A stretch of DNA of 64,000 nucleotides from Actinomycetes bacterium (GCA_021803085.1 JAJZMD010000221.1:1-64000), one strand, 5' to 3'; shown: positions 52,756 through 62,104, counted from the first letter of the stretch. Numbers and translations are program-made. Notes: generated from the sequence alone by a model not told the origin.

Positions 52756-53622
52756 TCAGGTCCTTGCGCCGAGGAGACCGGTCGGCCGTGCCACGAGCAT
52801 CACCAGCAGGATGACGAACGCGATCACGTCCTTGTAGTCGGGCTGGATGAACGCTGCGGACACTTCGGTGCCGAGCCCGATGACCAACGCGCCGACCATG
52901 GCACCATAGGGCTCGCCGGGCCCACCCAGGAACACGGCGGCGAGGATGAGGACGACGAAGATGTCCGTGCTCGTCGCGCCGAAGCTTCCCGCGTTCATCC
53001 CGAACACGACACCCGCAAGGCCGCAGACTGCGCCCGAGAGTATCCACGTGACGGTGACGACGCGGGCGGTGCGGATGCCGCACACGCGTGCGAGGTCCCG
53101 GTTGGCGGCTGCCGCCCGCATCGCCTTCCCGAGCCTGGTGTAGCGGATCAGGACATGAACGGCGATCATCGTGGCGACGGCCACTGCGACGATCCCGAGC
53201 TCAGCTCCCGTGAAGACGAACGAGCCGACGCCAAGCGTCGGCCCGTTCGCCATCGTGTACGAGACGTTGGTGCCACCAACGAATGCCTGCGTACCGAACT
53301 CGATGATCAGCGTCATTCCCAGCGAGACGATCACGAGCGTGATGGGGCTCGCTTTGCGTCGTTGGAACGGCGTGTACACCACACGGTTCAGCAGGTAGGA
53401 CATCGTCGCGCCGACAGCCGCGCCCACCAACGCCGAGACCCAGACCACCACCCCCGCCTGATTCACCTCGTACGCCACGTAGGCAGAGGCAGTCATGACG
53501 GCGGCGTAGGCCAGGTTCAAGACGTTGGTGACCGCGAACTGGAGCGTGAAACCGATCGAGGCGATCGCCAGCACCGAGGCCGAGATGACCCCGAAAGCGA
53601 GCGAAGCGACGAGCACGCTCAC
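52756..53622 (-). CDS. livH: Branched-chain-type ABC permease LivH
   Basis: A 288-residue permease with about eight hydrophobic segments. Conserved LivH features are SIGFTLQFAVTNVLNLAYAAVMT near the N-terminus, the cytoplasmic loop YTRLGKAMRAAAANRDLARVCGI and GGPGEPYGAMVGALVIGLG. It starts at GTG 53622. It pairs with the LivM half of the fusion, six bases downstream. Confidence 0.9.
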   Translation of the reverse strand: MSVLVASLAFGVISASVLAIASIGFTLQFAVTNVLNLAYAAVMTASAYVAYEVNQAGVVVWVSALVGAAVGATMSYLLNRVVYTPFQRRKASPITLVIVSLGMTLIIEFGTQAFVGGTNVSYTMANGPTLGVGSFVFTGAELGIVAVAVATMIAVHVLIRYTRLGKAMRAAAANRDLARVCGIRTARVVTVTWILSGAVCGLAGVVFGMNAGSFGATSTDIFVVLILAAVFLGGPGEPYGAMVGALVIGLGTEVSAAFIQPDYKDVIAFVILLVMLVARPTGLLGART

Positions 53623-53649
53623 CCTGGCGATCCCCCCATGGTCGGCCCG

Positions 53650-55029
53650 CTACTTGACGGAGCGAAGCTGGCTGGTCGTGATTGTCCCTGCGACGATGAC
53701 CTGACCCTTCGGACCGTACTTGTCGATCTGGAATATGCCCGGCGAGTCGTGGTGCGCGTCGAAGCTGGTGGGGCCGCCCGGCCCGATGTAGCGGATCTTC
53801 TTTCCTCTCTTGAGCGCCGCGACGCCCTGGGCGAACGTGTGGACCACGACGGCCCCCGGTGAACCGTTGCCGATCGACAGGATGTAAGGCTTGTAGACGC
53901 TCGGCGTGGTGCTCTTCGCCTCGACCATCGCGAGCGCGGCCAGGTTGATCCCGTCGTAGAGGTGCACCGCGCCCGGTGCGCTCAGGTACGTCGTGAAGTT
54001 CCCCGAGTTGCCGACCTTGCCCTTCATGGCGAAGATCGCCTTCTTGAACGCCTCGAACGCAGGGCCGCTCGTCAAGGTCACGAGGTTGTCTGCCTGGTAG
54101 TCCTTGCTGAGGTATGTCGCCCCGACCGCCTTGGAGACCGACGAGTACCATGTCGGCGAGATCGTCGCCGACGTCCCGATGACGGGGATCGGCTTGCCGT
54201 GGTTCTCCTGCTTGACCTCCGAGAGGAACGTCGCGTCCGCTGACCCGAGCGCCTCGGTGAAGATCACGTCAGGATGAGCTGCCACGATGCGCGCGGCCTC
54301 GGTGCGGAATGTCGTCGCTGTGAGGTCGAGGGTGAGGTTGGCGACGAGGTCCAGCCCGACCTTGTGGATCGCCTGCACCGCGGGCGTCACGAAGGTCTGC
54401 GACCCGATGTCGTTGCCGAACGCCAACGCGATCCGCTTGTAGTGCGTGTGGTACTTGGCGATCGCCACCATCGCATCGGCTGTGGCGAGGTCAGGGGGGA
54501 CCAGCCGGAAGAAGTAGGGGAACGTGATGTGTGTGAACTCGCTCTGGCCGGTCATGCAGAACATGACGACCTTGCGGGCATTGATGATCGGGACGACGGA
54601 TGCGGCTTCGTCCGAGGTGCAGCCGATCACCAGCGAGACGTTCGGCGTCGACGCGAACAACTGCTGGACTGCGGGGACCGCGTCGGCCGGGTCGCCTCGG
54701 GTGTCGACGGACTTGCAGCCGAGCGGGTGCCCGAGCACCCCACCAGCCTCGTTGATCGCATTGGTGACCGCGTCGCACGAGACCAGGTAGGTCGGCCCGA
54801 GAGCTGCATCGACGCCGGTGAACGGCGCCACGTCGGCCACGACGAGCGGTGAGCCTTTCGGCTTCGCGCGCACGCTCGCCGTTGCCGAGCCGGACGTGGC
54901 GACGATCCCGCCCAGCACGAGCGCGGCCGACGCGGACATGGCCGCCGCGACCTGCACCGCGCGCCGGGACAATCGAGTAGACCGCCACCACGCGTCGTGG
55001 CGGGTGTTGCCGATTCCACGGATGAACAT
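53650..55029 (-). CDS. LivK-type periplasmic substrate-binding protein
   Basis: A 459-residue Peripla_BP_6 protein, longer than LivJ/LivK. The signal peptide follows a twin-Arg-like SRRAVQVAAAMSASAALVL. The mature part has DVAPFTGVDAALGPTYLVSCDAVTNAINEAGGVLG, then SLVIGCTSDEAASVVPIINARKVVMFC, typical of this fold for amino acids, amides or aromatic acids. ATG 55029 follows a G-rich leader. It provides ligand specificity to the Liv importer; the neighbouring catabolic genes suggest an organic acid. Confidence 0.88.
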   Translation of the reverse strand: MFIRGIGNTRHDAWWRSTRLSRRAVQVAAAMSASAALVLGGIVATSGSATASVRAKPKGSPLVVADVAPFTGVDAALGPTYLVSCDAVTNAINEAGGVLGHPLGCKSVDTRGDPADAVPAVQQLFASTPNVSLVIGCTSDEAASVVPIINARKVVMFCMTGQSEFTHITFPYFFRLVPPDLATADAMVAIAKYHTHYKRIALAFGNDIGSQTFVTPAVQAIHKVGLDLVANLTLDLTATTFRTEAARIVAAHPDVIFTEALGSADATFLSEVKQENHGKPIPVIGTSATISPTWYSSVSKAVGATYLSKDYQADNLVTLTSGPAFEAFKKAIFAMKGKVGNSGNFTTYLSAPGAVHLYDGINLAALAMVEAKSTTPSVYKPYILSIGNGSPGAVVVHTFAQGVAALKRGKKIRYIGPGGPTSFDAHHDSPGIFQIDKYGPKGQVIVAGTITTSQLRSVK

Positions 55030-55090
55030 GGAGCCCCCCCTTCTTCTGGTTGGTTCTATCTATCGGTTCTCTACGTGCTTGCTGCTTCTC

Positions 55091-55996
55091 TCACAGGCCC
55101 GGCCTCCCCTCGTTGGGAGGACGCCATCTCCAGTCCGCCAGGTCCGCCTTCTCTTCGACGACGGTGTTCCGGATCGTGCCGATCCCCTCCACAGAGACCT
55201 CGATCAGGTCGCCCGGCTGCAGCCACACCGGCGGAGTGCGCGCGAAGCCGGCCCCGCCAGGGGTGCCGGTCGCGATCACGTCCCCGGGACGCAGCTCCGT
55301 GAACGACGAGAAGTACTCGACGCACCTCGGAACGTCGACGATCATCTCTGACGTCTTCGCCGATTGCATCACCGCGCCATTGAGGCGCGTCTCGAGAAGA
55401 AGATCGGAGTACTCCACCTCGTCGACCGTCACGACCTCGGGCCCGATGGGCATGGTTCCGTCGAAATTCTTACCCGGCGTCCACTGAGTCATGATCCGCT
55501 GCCAGTCCCGTGCGGTCGCGTCATTGAGCACCGTGAACCCGAAGATCGCGTCGAGCGCGCAGTCCGACCGGATGTACCGGCCTCCCCTTCCGATCACGAT
55601 TCCGAGCTCGCCTTCATAGTCGAACTTGCCCGTAAGGGCGGGCCGGACCAGATCTCCGAACGGCGGCGAGACAGAAGAAGGCGTACGCAAGAAGGACTCC
55701 GGCCACGAAGGTGCTTCGCGTCCGCCCTCGATGGCGTGCTCGAGGTAGTTCACGCCGACGCAGATCACACGCTTCGGTTCCGGGACAGCCGCGCCGAGAT
55801 CGGACTCCATGTAGTCGGTGCCATCGCGCTCGGCGAGCGGCGCGAGGGCGTCGAGCGCCGCGCGACCTCCTTCGATGACGGCCGCCAGCGTCACGTAGTC
55901 GGGGTTCTGCGACCCCTCCGCCGCGTCGACATAGCCGGACCGGCCCCGCACATGGAGCCTCGGGCCGGCCGGCGTCACGATCGTCGCAAGCCGCAT
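55091..55996 (-). CDS. Fumarylacetoacetate hydrolase-family protein
   Basis: A 301-residue FAH-fold enzyme starting MRLATIVTPAGPRLHV at ATG 55996, with GAGGGAGGG upstream. The metal site is recognisable (FDYEGELGIVIGRGG, with Glu ligands, and GFTVLNDATARDWQ). The C-terminus has TPGGAGFARTPPVWLQPGDLIEVSVEGIGTIRNTV. Members hydrolyse, decarboxylate or hydrate 2-oxo acids in aromatic or sugar-acid breakdown. It heads the minus-strand unit with the Liv importer and is divergent from the GntR regulator. Confidence 0.88.
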   Translation of the reverse strand: MRLATIVTPAGPRLHVRGRSGYVDAAEGSQNPDYVTLAAVIEGGRAALDALAPLAERDGTDYMESDLGAAVPEPKRVICVGVNYLEHAIEGGREAPSWPESFLRTPSSVSPPFGDLVRPALTGKFDYEGELGIVIGRGGRYIRSDCALDAIFGFTVLNDATARDWQRIMTQWTPGKNFDGTMPIGPEVVTVDEVEYSDLLLETRLNGAVMQSAKTSEMIVDVPRCVEYFSSFTELRPGDVIATGTPGGAGFARTPPVWLQPGDLIEVSVEGIGTIRNTVVEEKADLADWRWRPPNEGRPGL

Positions 55997-56346
55997 GGTG
56001 CCCTCAATCCCTCCCTCGTGCGGATCGGTCGGCGCTCGAGGACAGCCGCTCACCGACCAGACCAATGAACCAATGAACCAATGAACCAATGATTCGTACG
56101 GATCACCACATCACTTGACCAAAGGCACGACCAAGACGCCGACCGATAGGCGCGACCAGAACGTCGTCTCAGCAGTAGGCTGACCGGCCCCGATGGACCC
56201 CACTTCGCGTCATTTCCAGATACAACATAACCCTCTGGACCTGTGACGTCAACGTGCTCGAGAAGATTGGCCGCCTATGAGGACGGATGGTTGAACGAAT
56301 GGTTGTGCAGACGGTTGGACCGATGGCTGGACCGATCGTTGGGTAG
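55997..56346. promoter_or_regulatory. Divergent control region with two tandem repeat arrays
   Basis: These 350 bp separate the FAH/Liv unit from gntR. No gene is supported. Two unusual arrays are described separately: four perfect 8-bp copies at 56061-56092 and five to six imperfect 12-bp copies at 56285-56356. The middle is AT-richer (around 56215-56235) and probably carries both promoters. Confidence 0.6.
56061..56092. repeat. Perfect 8-bp tandem repeat (ACCAATGA x4)
   Basis: Four identical 8-bp units lie 65-97 bp upstream of the FAH-family gene. Because 8 is not a multiple of 3 and the array lies in a promoter or leader, slippage would change spacing rather than protein sequence. Such arrays can give phase-variable expression. 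Confidence 0.9.
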
Positions 56347-56356
56347 ATGGCACAAA
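56285..56356. repeat. 12-bp imperfect tandem repeat at the gntR start
   Basis: Units of the form GGATGGTTGAAC, GAATGGTTGTGC, AGACGGTTGGAC, CGATGGCTGGAC, CGATCGTTGGGT repeat every 12 bp and run into the gntR start codon. The conserved TGGTTG core, spaced just over one helical turn, could be a multi-site operator. TCAACCA just downstream (56359-56365) is its complement. Confidence 0.7.
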
Positions 56357-57180
56357 GGTCAACCAATCGACTAGCATCGTCGTCCGTGGCACCGCGATCC
56401 GAGCACGCCCCTGCGGACGGCTCCGAGCCAGGCGATGCCGAGACGACCACCTCCAGCCAACCGGACGGCGCGCGACGGCTCGCCGCGGCCATCCTCGAGG
56501 GGAGGCGCAGCACCTCGGGCGGAGACCGCGTGCGCCTGCCAACCGAGCGGCAGCTCGCCGCGGAGCACGGAGTCTCTCGTGCGGCGGTGCGTGAGGCGAT
56601 GGCCGTCCTTGCGGCTGAGGGCCGCATCTCGCGCGAGGTCGGGCGCGGGACGTTCCTGCTCCACGGATTGGAGACGCCGCGTCATGACGGTCCGGACGAC
56701 GCGGGCGCCGTTGCACTCGATGCCGGGAACATCAGTCCTGCGGACGTTCTCGCTGCCCGGCGTCTGATCGAGCCTGAGCTGCTCCGGCTCGTCGTGGTGC
56801 GCGCAACCGAGCGCGACCTCGTCGAGATCGACCGGGCTCTCGCAAGTGGTGCGACCGCAGCGACGACGGACGAATTCGAATACTGGGACCTCGCCTTTCA
56901 CCGCGCCATCGCCGTCGCGAGCCACAATCCCTTGTTGGTCCGCATCTACGGCTCGATCGAGGTCGCCCGCCGTGACGAGATCTGGGGCAACCTGAAGCGT
57001 CGCGGGGACTCAGCCGAGCGCAGGGCGGCCCGGCACTCCGAGCACGTGAAGATCGCCGAGGCACTGCGGTCGCGTGAGTTGATCGCGGCGACGGCCGCGA
57101 TGGACGACCACCTGGGGCGCGTGGCCGCAGCGATGCTCGGGGAAGTTGCGTCGATGGACCTGGCACTCATACGTTCCTAG
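56347..57180 (+). CDS. GntR-family regulator, FadR subfamily
   Basis: A 277-residue regulator. The winged helix is at about residues 40-105 (VRLPTERQLAAEHGVSRAAVREAMAVLAAEGRI, then VGRGTFL). The FCD effector domain follows with the metal-binding pattern FEYWDLAFHRAIAVASHNPLLV and HVKIAEALRSR. The first 40 residues are a disordered Ser/Thr-rich leader. It is the first plus-strand gene of the catabolic cluster and is divergent from the FAH/Liv genes; it probably represses both directions until a carboxylic acid ligand binds. Confidence 0.9.
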   Translation: MAQRSTNRLASSSVAPRSEHAPADGSEPGDAETTTSSQPDGARRLAAAILEGRRSTSGGDRVRLPTERQLAAEHGVSRAAVREAMAVLAAEGRISREVGRGTFLLHGLETPRHDGPDDAGAVALDAGNISPADVLAARRLIEPELLRLVVVRATERDLVEIDRALASGATAATTDEFEYWDLAFHRAIAVASHNPLLVRIYGSIEVARRDEIWGNLKRRGDSAERRAARHSEHVKIAEALRSRELIAATAAMDDHLGRVAAAMLGEVASMDLALIRS

Positions 57181-57269
57181 CCAAGTACCAGGCGACTCGC
57201 CATCGACAGTTCGGCGATCGCCATCGACAGATTGCCAGCTTTGCCAACCGACGGGTGCGAGGTGAGGGG

Positions 57270-58970
57270 ATGAAAGCCGTGAACGACGACGCGACGAGCG
57301 AGGAGCGGCAGGTCTCGGGCGGTCACCTCGTGGCGCGTGCGTTGCGCAACGAGGGCGTCGACACGATCTTCACGCTGTGCGGCGGTCACATCTCGGACAT
57401 CTACGACGGTTGCTTGGACGAGGGAGTCCGCATCATCGACGTCCGGCACGAACAGGTCGCCGCCCACGCGGCGGACGGCTACGCACGCATGACCGGCAAG
57501 CTGGGCTGCGCAGTCGTGACGGCGGGCCCCGGGACGACCAATGCGGTGACGGGGGTGGCGAACGCGCTCCGTGCGGAGAGCCCGATGCTCCTGATCGGCG
57601 GTCAGGCCGCGTCGACCCAGCACCGGATGGGCGGGCTCCAGGACATTCCCCACGTGGACATGCTGCGGCCTATCACGAAATTCGCTTCATCGGTGCCTGC
57701 GACGGCACGTGTCGCCGACTTCGTCGCCATGGCGGCGAGGGAGGCCTTCGCCGGGGCGTTCGGCCCCGTGTACCTCGAGATCCCCCGGGACATCCTCGAC
57801 GAGAGGGTCCCCGAGCGCACGGCGCGCATTCCCGCGCCTGGGCGCTCGAGAGCCTCGACGAGAAGCTCCGGCGACCTCACCGACGTCGAGAGGCTCTCCG
57901 AGACGCTCCGTCACGCCGAGCGACCCTGCGTCCTCTTCGGCCAGCAGGTCTGGACGTGCAGGGCGACCGGCGCGGCGAGGGCGTTCGTCGAGCAGCTGGG
58001 GATCCCCGCGTACCTGAACGGGGCGGCACGTGGGACGCTCCCTCCTTCCCATCCCCTCCTCTTCCAGCTCACGAGGAAGGACGCCTTCGCCGACGCGGAC
58101 GTCGTCGTCGTCGTCGGTACGCCGTTCGACTTCCGCCTCCGCTACGGCGCGTCGCTCCGGGCCCCGACGGTCGCCCAGATCGACATGGGCTTTACGACCG
58201 TCGGCCGCAACCGCGACGTCGAGATCGGCCTCGTCGGCGACGTCGGCGCGATCCTGCAACTCGTCACCGAGGCGACGGTCGACGCTGTCGAGGACAAGGC
58301 ACGCGTCACTCGGACCGAGTGGGTTGCACAGCTGCGCGACCGGGAGGCCTCGCTCGTCGCGGCCCGTCAACCTGCGCTCGAGACCGGGGCGACGCCGATC
58401 CACCCCTACCGTCTCGCTCACGAGCTCGACCGCTTCCTCACAGACGATTCGATCTTCGTCGGCGACGGCGGGGACGTCGTCACCTTCGCCGGCAACGTCG
58501 TGCGCCCGAAGGCACCCGGCTCCTGGATGGATCCCGGCCCCCTAGGTACGCTCGGTGTCGGCACGGGCTTCGCGATGGCTGCGAAGCTCGCACACCCGGC
58601 GAAGGAGGTGGTCGCCCTCTTCGGGGACGGCTCCTTCGCGATGACCGCCTTCGACGTCCAGACCGCCCAGCGCTTCGGTCTGCCCTACATCGCCGTCGTG
58701 GGCAACAACTCTCACATGAACCAGATCCGGTGCGGGCAGATCCAGAAGTACGGCGAGGAGCGGGGCTCGGTGGCCAACTACCTCGGAGACGTGGACTTCG
58801 AGAAGTTCGCAGACGTGCTCGGTATCCACGGCGAAGCGGTGCGCGACCCCGAGGAGATCGCACCCGCCCTCGAGAGAGCCCGCCAAGCAGGCACGTGCGC
58901 GATCGTGAACGTCTGGCTCGACCCGGACGTGTACGCACCTGGCACGCAGAACCAGACGATGTACAAGTGA
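57270..58970 (+). CDS. ThDP-dependent enzyme (oxalyl-CoA decarboxylase / 2-hydroxyacyl-CoA lyase type)
   Basis: A 566-residue ThDP enzyme starting MKAVNDDATS at ATG 57270 with GAGGTGAGGGG upstream. The catalytic Glu is in VRHEQVAAHAADGYARMTG. The diphosphate/Mg motif is GDGSFAMTAFDVQTAQRFGLPYIAVVGNN (GDG to NN). The C-terminus ends in YAPGTQNQTMYK, a tail I associate with actinobacterial 2-hydroxyacyl-CoA lyase-like proteins. Coupling (GTGA overlap) to a formyl-CoA:oxalate CoA-transferase-like gene argues for a CoA-ester substrate: either decarboxylation of oxalyl-CoA or cleavage of a 2-hydroxyacyl-CoA to formyl-CoA plus an aldehyde or ketone. Sequence alone does not separate these. Confidence 0.8.
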   Translation: MKAVNDDATSEERQVSGGHLVARALRNEGVDTIFTLCGGHISDIYDGCLDEGVRIIDVRHEQVAAHAADGYARMTGKLGCAVVTAGPGTTNAVTGVANALRAESPMLLIGGQAASTQHRMGGLQDIPHVDMLRPITKFASSVPATARVADFVAMAAREAFAGAFGPVYLEIPRDILDERVPERTARIPAPGRSRASTRSSGDLTDVERLSETLRHAERPCVLFGQQVWTCRATGAARAFVEQLGIPAYLNGAARGTLPPSHPLLFQLTRKDAFADADVVVVVGTPFDFRLRYGASLRAPTVAQIDMGFTTVGRNRDVEIGLVGDVGAILQLVTEATVDAVEDKARVTRTEWVAQLRDREASLVAARQPALETGATPIHPYRLAHELDRFLTDDSIFVGDGGDVVTFAGNVVRPKAPGSWMDPGPLGTLGVGTGFAMAAKLAHPAKEVVALFGDGSFAMTAFDVQTAQRFGLPYIAVVGNNSHMNQIRCGQIQKYGEERGSVANYLGDVDFEKFADVLGIHGEAVRDPEEIAPALERARQAGTCAIVNVWLDPDVYAPGTQNQTMYK

Positions 58971-60244
58971 CCCTCGCGACCATCGAAGGCGACCCCGTGA
59001 ACGGCCATCCCCCCAAGGCGCTCTCAGGCGTACGGGTCATCGACATGACCCATGTCCAGTCAGGGCCGAGCTGCACCCAGCTGCTCGCATGGCTCGGAGC
59101 CGACGTGATCAAGATCGAGTCTCCGAACGGAGGAGACGTCACCCGCGTCCAGCTCCGTGACCGTCCCGACGTCGACAGCCTCTACTTCACGATGCTGAAC
59201 TCGAACAAGCGCTCGCTCACCCTCAATTTCAAGTCCTCCGGGGGAAAGCAGGTCCTCGACCGGCTCCTTTCGACGGCGGACGTCCTCGTCGAGAATTTCG
59301 GGCCGGGCGTGCTCGAGCGCAACGACCTGGGGTGGGAGGAGCTCCACGCCCGCTACCCCCGCCTGGTCTACGCCTCCGTCAAGGGATTCGGACCGGGCCA
59401 GTTCGAGGACGCGAAGGCCTACGAGCCGATCGCCCAGGCGATGGGGGGCTCCATGTCGACGACGGGGGACCCCGCCGGTCCCCCGACGGTGACGGGGGCC
59501 CAGATCGGCGACTCGGGAACGGGCGTCCACCTGGCGGCCGCGATCCTCGCCGCGCTCATCCAGCGCGACCGCCACACGGGGACCGGTCAGCGCGTCGTCT
59601 GCGCGATGCAGGACTCGGTCCTGAACCTGTGCCGGGTCAAGCTCCGGGACCAGCAGCGCCTCGGGGCGGGACCGCTCGCCGAGTACCCGGTGCAAAGCGA
59701 GGACGGCGCGGTGCCGCGGTCGGCCAATGCCTCGGGTGGCGGCCACCCGGGGTCTGCCCTGCGCTGCGCGCCCGGCGGTCCGAACGATTACGTCTACCTG
59801 ATCCTTCGACCGACCGAATGGGCGATCCTGTGCAAGGAGATGGGCCGGGAGGAGCTCGTCGACCATCCCGACTACGCGACCGCCGAGCGGCGCGTGGACC
59901 GCCTGGACGACGTGTTCTCCCTGATCGAGCGCTGGACGTCGTCGATGACCAAGTGGGAGGTCTACGAGCGATTGAACGGGCTCGGCGTCCCCTGCGGCCC
60001 GGTCTTCGACACCAGAGAGCTCCTCTCCGACCGATCCCTTCGAGACCGCGGGCTCATCGCCCAGGTCGATCACCCGCAGCGGGGCACGTACTTCACGGTC
60101 GGCTGTCCTCTGCAGCTCTCCGACTCCCCCGTCGAGTACTCGCCCGCACCGCTCCTCGGCCAGCACACGAGAGAGCTCCTCGCAGACGAGCTCGGATTCG
60201 ATGCAGAGGGGATCGCCGCGCTGGAAGCGGAGGGCGCGATCTGA
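58967..60244 (+). CDS. Formyl-CoA:oxalate CoA-transferase-like class III CoA-transferase
   Basis: A 425-residue CaiB/Frc-family enzyme. GTG 58967 overlaps the lyase stop. The catalytic Asp lies in QIGDSGTGVHLAAAI, the exact context found in Frc. A glycine loop SANASGGGHPGSAL corresponds to the flexible GGGGQPG loop of Frc. GVRVIDMTHVQSGPSCTQLLAWLGADVIKIE is the family entry. It should move CoA from formyl-CoA to a carboxylate. The open frame runs far upstream of this start through the lyase gene, but that extension is only a shadow of it. Confidence 0.9.
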   Translation: MTLATIEGDPVNGHPPKALSGVRVIDMTHVQSGPSCTQLLAWLGADVIKIESPNGGDVTRVQLRDRPDVDSLYFTMLNSNKRSLTLNFKSSGGKQVLDRLLSTADVLVENFGPGVLERNDLGWEELHARYPRLVYASVKGFGPGQFEDAKAYEPIAQAMGGSMSTTGDPAGPPTVTGAQIGDSGTGVHLAAAILAALIQRDRHTGTGQRVVCAMQDSVLNLCRVKLRDQQRLGAGPLAEYPVQSEDGAVPRSANASGGGHPGSALRCAPGGPNDYVYLILRPTEWAILCKEMGREELVDHPDYATAERRVDRLDDVFSLIERWTSSMTKWEVYERLNGLGVPCGPVFDTRELLSDRSLRDRGLIAQVDHPQRGTYFTVGCPLQLSDSPVEYSPAPLLGQHTRELLADELGFDAEGIAALEAEGAI

Positions 60245-60392
60245 CCAAGGTGCCGTCGAGGCTCTCGCGCGCGGTCGGCTCGACAGCGGACAACTCACCT
60301 CGCCCGAAGGGCAGGTTCGCCCGCTGCATGCCCGGCGCGCGTACGCCCTGCATGCCCGTCGCGCGTGCGCCCGCCTATCCTGCGATCCGAAC

Positions 60393-61970
60393 ATGCGCCT
60401 CGACCGCAGAACGTTCCTTCGCGCCGCAGCCGGCACCGCTGCGGGCGTTGCCGTCGCCGCAGGCTCCGAGACGCTCCCGGAAGGCTTGCTCTCGCCATCG
60501 AGAGGCGCCCCCCTGGCACGCGCGCTCGGCGACGATCGACCCGTGCCGTGGCACGCTCTCGCCGCTTCCCTACGGGGAAGGCTCGTAAGGCCGACGGACA
60601 CCTCGTACCCGGTCGACGCCCAGGTCTACAACCAACGGTTCGACGGCCTGCTCCCGAAGGCGATCGCGTACTGCAGGACGCCAGATGACGTTCAGCGTTG
60701 CGTGGACTTCGCACGGCGTCACCGCGTCCGGGTGGCCGCCAGAAGCGGTGGCCACTCCTACGGCGGCTACTCGCTGTGCCGGGGACTGGTCGTCGACGTG
60801 ACGGAGCTGTCGGCGGTCCACCTCGACGTGCGCAGGAGGGCGGCGACCGTCGGCGCGGGAGTCAGGATGATCGACCTCTACACAACGCTGGGTGGCAAGG
60901 GGCGGCTCCTTCCCGGAGCCTCGTGCCCGACCGTGGGCATCGCGGGGCTCGCGCTGGGGGGCGGGGTGAGCGTCTTCGCCCGCCGCTTCGGGCTCACCTG
61001 CGACCAGCTCGAAGCCCTGCGGATCGTGACCGCAGACGGCAGGATCCTCACCTGCGACCGCGAGCGCCACGACGACCTCTTCTGGGCGTGCCGAGGCGGG
61101 GGCGGGGGCAACTTCGGCGTCGTCACGTCGTTCACGTTCCGCGTGCACCCGATCCCGCCCGTCGCGCTCTTCACCTTGGAATGGCCCTGGGCCGCCGCGG
61201 CCGACGTGTTGGGCGCATGGCTCCATTGGACGACGGGCGCTCCCGACGAGATCTGGTCGAACTGCCAGCTCCTCTCCTCCGGCAGCGCCGGCGGGAAGAC
61301 CGTAAAAGTGACTGGGGTCCTCTGCGGATCTGCGAGGACCCTCGTGACGCTCCTTCGCCCGCTGCGCGCCGCCGTCGCGACGGCTCCAGTCGTCGACTTC
61401 GTGGGTCCGGAGAGCTACCTCCCCGCGATGCTCGTCGAAGCAGGTTGCGAAGGAATGAGCGTCGCCGCGTGCCACCTGCCCAGCGAGAACCGGTCAGGGA
61501 CGCTCAGCCGCGCCTCCTTCGGGGCCAAGTCGGGGTACGTGACCTCGATACCTCCTGACCGAGGAATCATTGCGGCGGTAGACGCCGTCTCGTTCCTCGA
61601 CCACGAGGTCCCAGAGGTCGGAGGGGGAATCGTCTTCGATGCCTACGGCGGCGCAGTGAACCGGGTCGCATCTGACGCCACCGCGTTCGTGCATCGCGAC
61701 GCCCTGGCGTGCGCGCAGTGGAGCTTCTTCTGGGGCACAGGTGCACCGCACTCGGTGACCGCTGCCGGAAGCTCGTGGCTCGCCTCGACCGGCCGCAGCC
61801 TCGCGCCCTACATCCACGGCGCCTACCAGAACTACATCGACCCCACGCTCACCGACTGGGCCCGGGCGTACTACGGGGCGAACCTCCCGAGGCTTGTCAA
61901 GGTGAAGCGAAGGGTGGACGCGGACGACTTCTTCCACTTCGCTCAGTCCATTCCGACCAGCCTCGCCTGA
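60393..61970 (+). CDS. Tat-exported FAD-linked oxidase (berberine-bridge type)
   Basis: A 525-residue oxidase starting at ATG 60393. The N-terminus is a Tat signal (RRTFLRAAAGTAAGVAVAA). The FAD domain has RSGGHSYGGYS, with the His for 8-alpha linkage, and GASCPTVGIAGLALGGG, with the Cys for a second covalent FAD bond. The BBE C-terminal motif (YYGANLPRLVKVKRRVDADDFFHF) is present. It should oxidise a sugar, alcohol or aromatic side chain outside the membrane and reduce O2 or another acceptor. Last gene of the cluster, 148 bp after the CoA-transferase. Confidence 0.9.
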   Translation: MRLDRRTFLRAAAGTAAGVAVAAGSETLPEGLLSPSRGAPLARALGDDRPVPWHALAASLRGRLVRPTDTSYPVDAQVYNQRFDGLLPKAIAYCRTPDDVQRCVDFARRHRVRVAARSGGHSYGGYSLCRGLVVDVTELSAVHLDVRRRAATVGAGVRMIDLYTTLGGKGRLLPGASCPTVGIAGLALGGGVSVFARRFGLTCDQLEALRIVTADGRILTCDRERHDDLFWACRGGGGGNFGVVTSFTFRVHPIPPVALFTLEWPWAAAADVLGAWLHWTTGAPDEIWSNCQLLSSGSAGGKTVKVTGVLCGSARTLVTLLRPLRAAVATAPVVDFVGPESYLPAMLVEAGCEGMSVAACHLPSENRSGTLSRASFGAKSGYVTSIPPDRGIIAAVDAVSFLDHEVPEVGGGIVFDAYGGAVNRVASDATAFVHRDALACAQWSFFWGTGAPHSVTAAGSSWLASTGRSLAPYIHGAYQNYIDPTLTDWARAYYGANLPRLVKVKRRVDADDFFHFAQSIPTSLA

Positions 61971-62104
61971 ACCGGGCCCGGTGGTAGCATCTGGCGGGCG
62001 GACATCGGCGGATGCGGTGGTGCGGACTTGGCGTTTCGGCCCCGAGGGGTCGAACCACCGCGATCTGTCGAGAGTCGTGGACGACGCACGGCGAGGAGGG
62101 GCGG

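Noticed and set aside
56061-56092. CRISPR array
   Set aside because: Units are 8 bp, directly adjacent and without spacers; this is a short tandem repeat.
57377-58966. A very long open frame continuous with the CoA-transferase gene (about 955 codons)
   Set aside because: The upstream part is Arg/Pro-rich shadow sequence of the ThDP-enzyme gene in another frame; the CoA-transferase has its own start overlapping the lyase stop.
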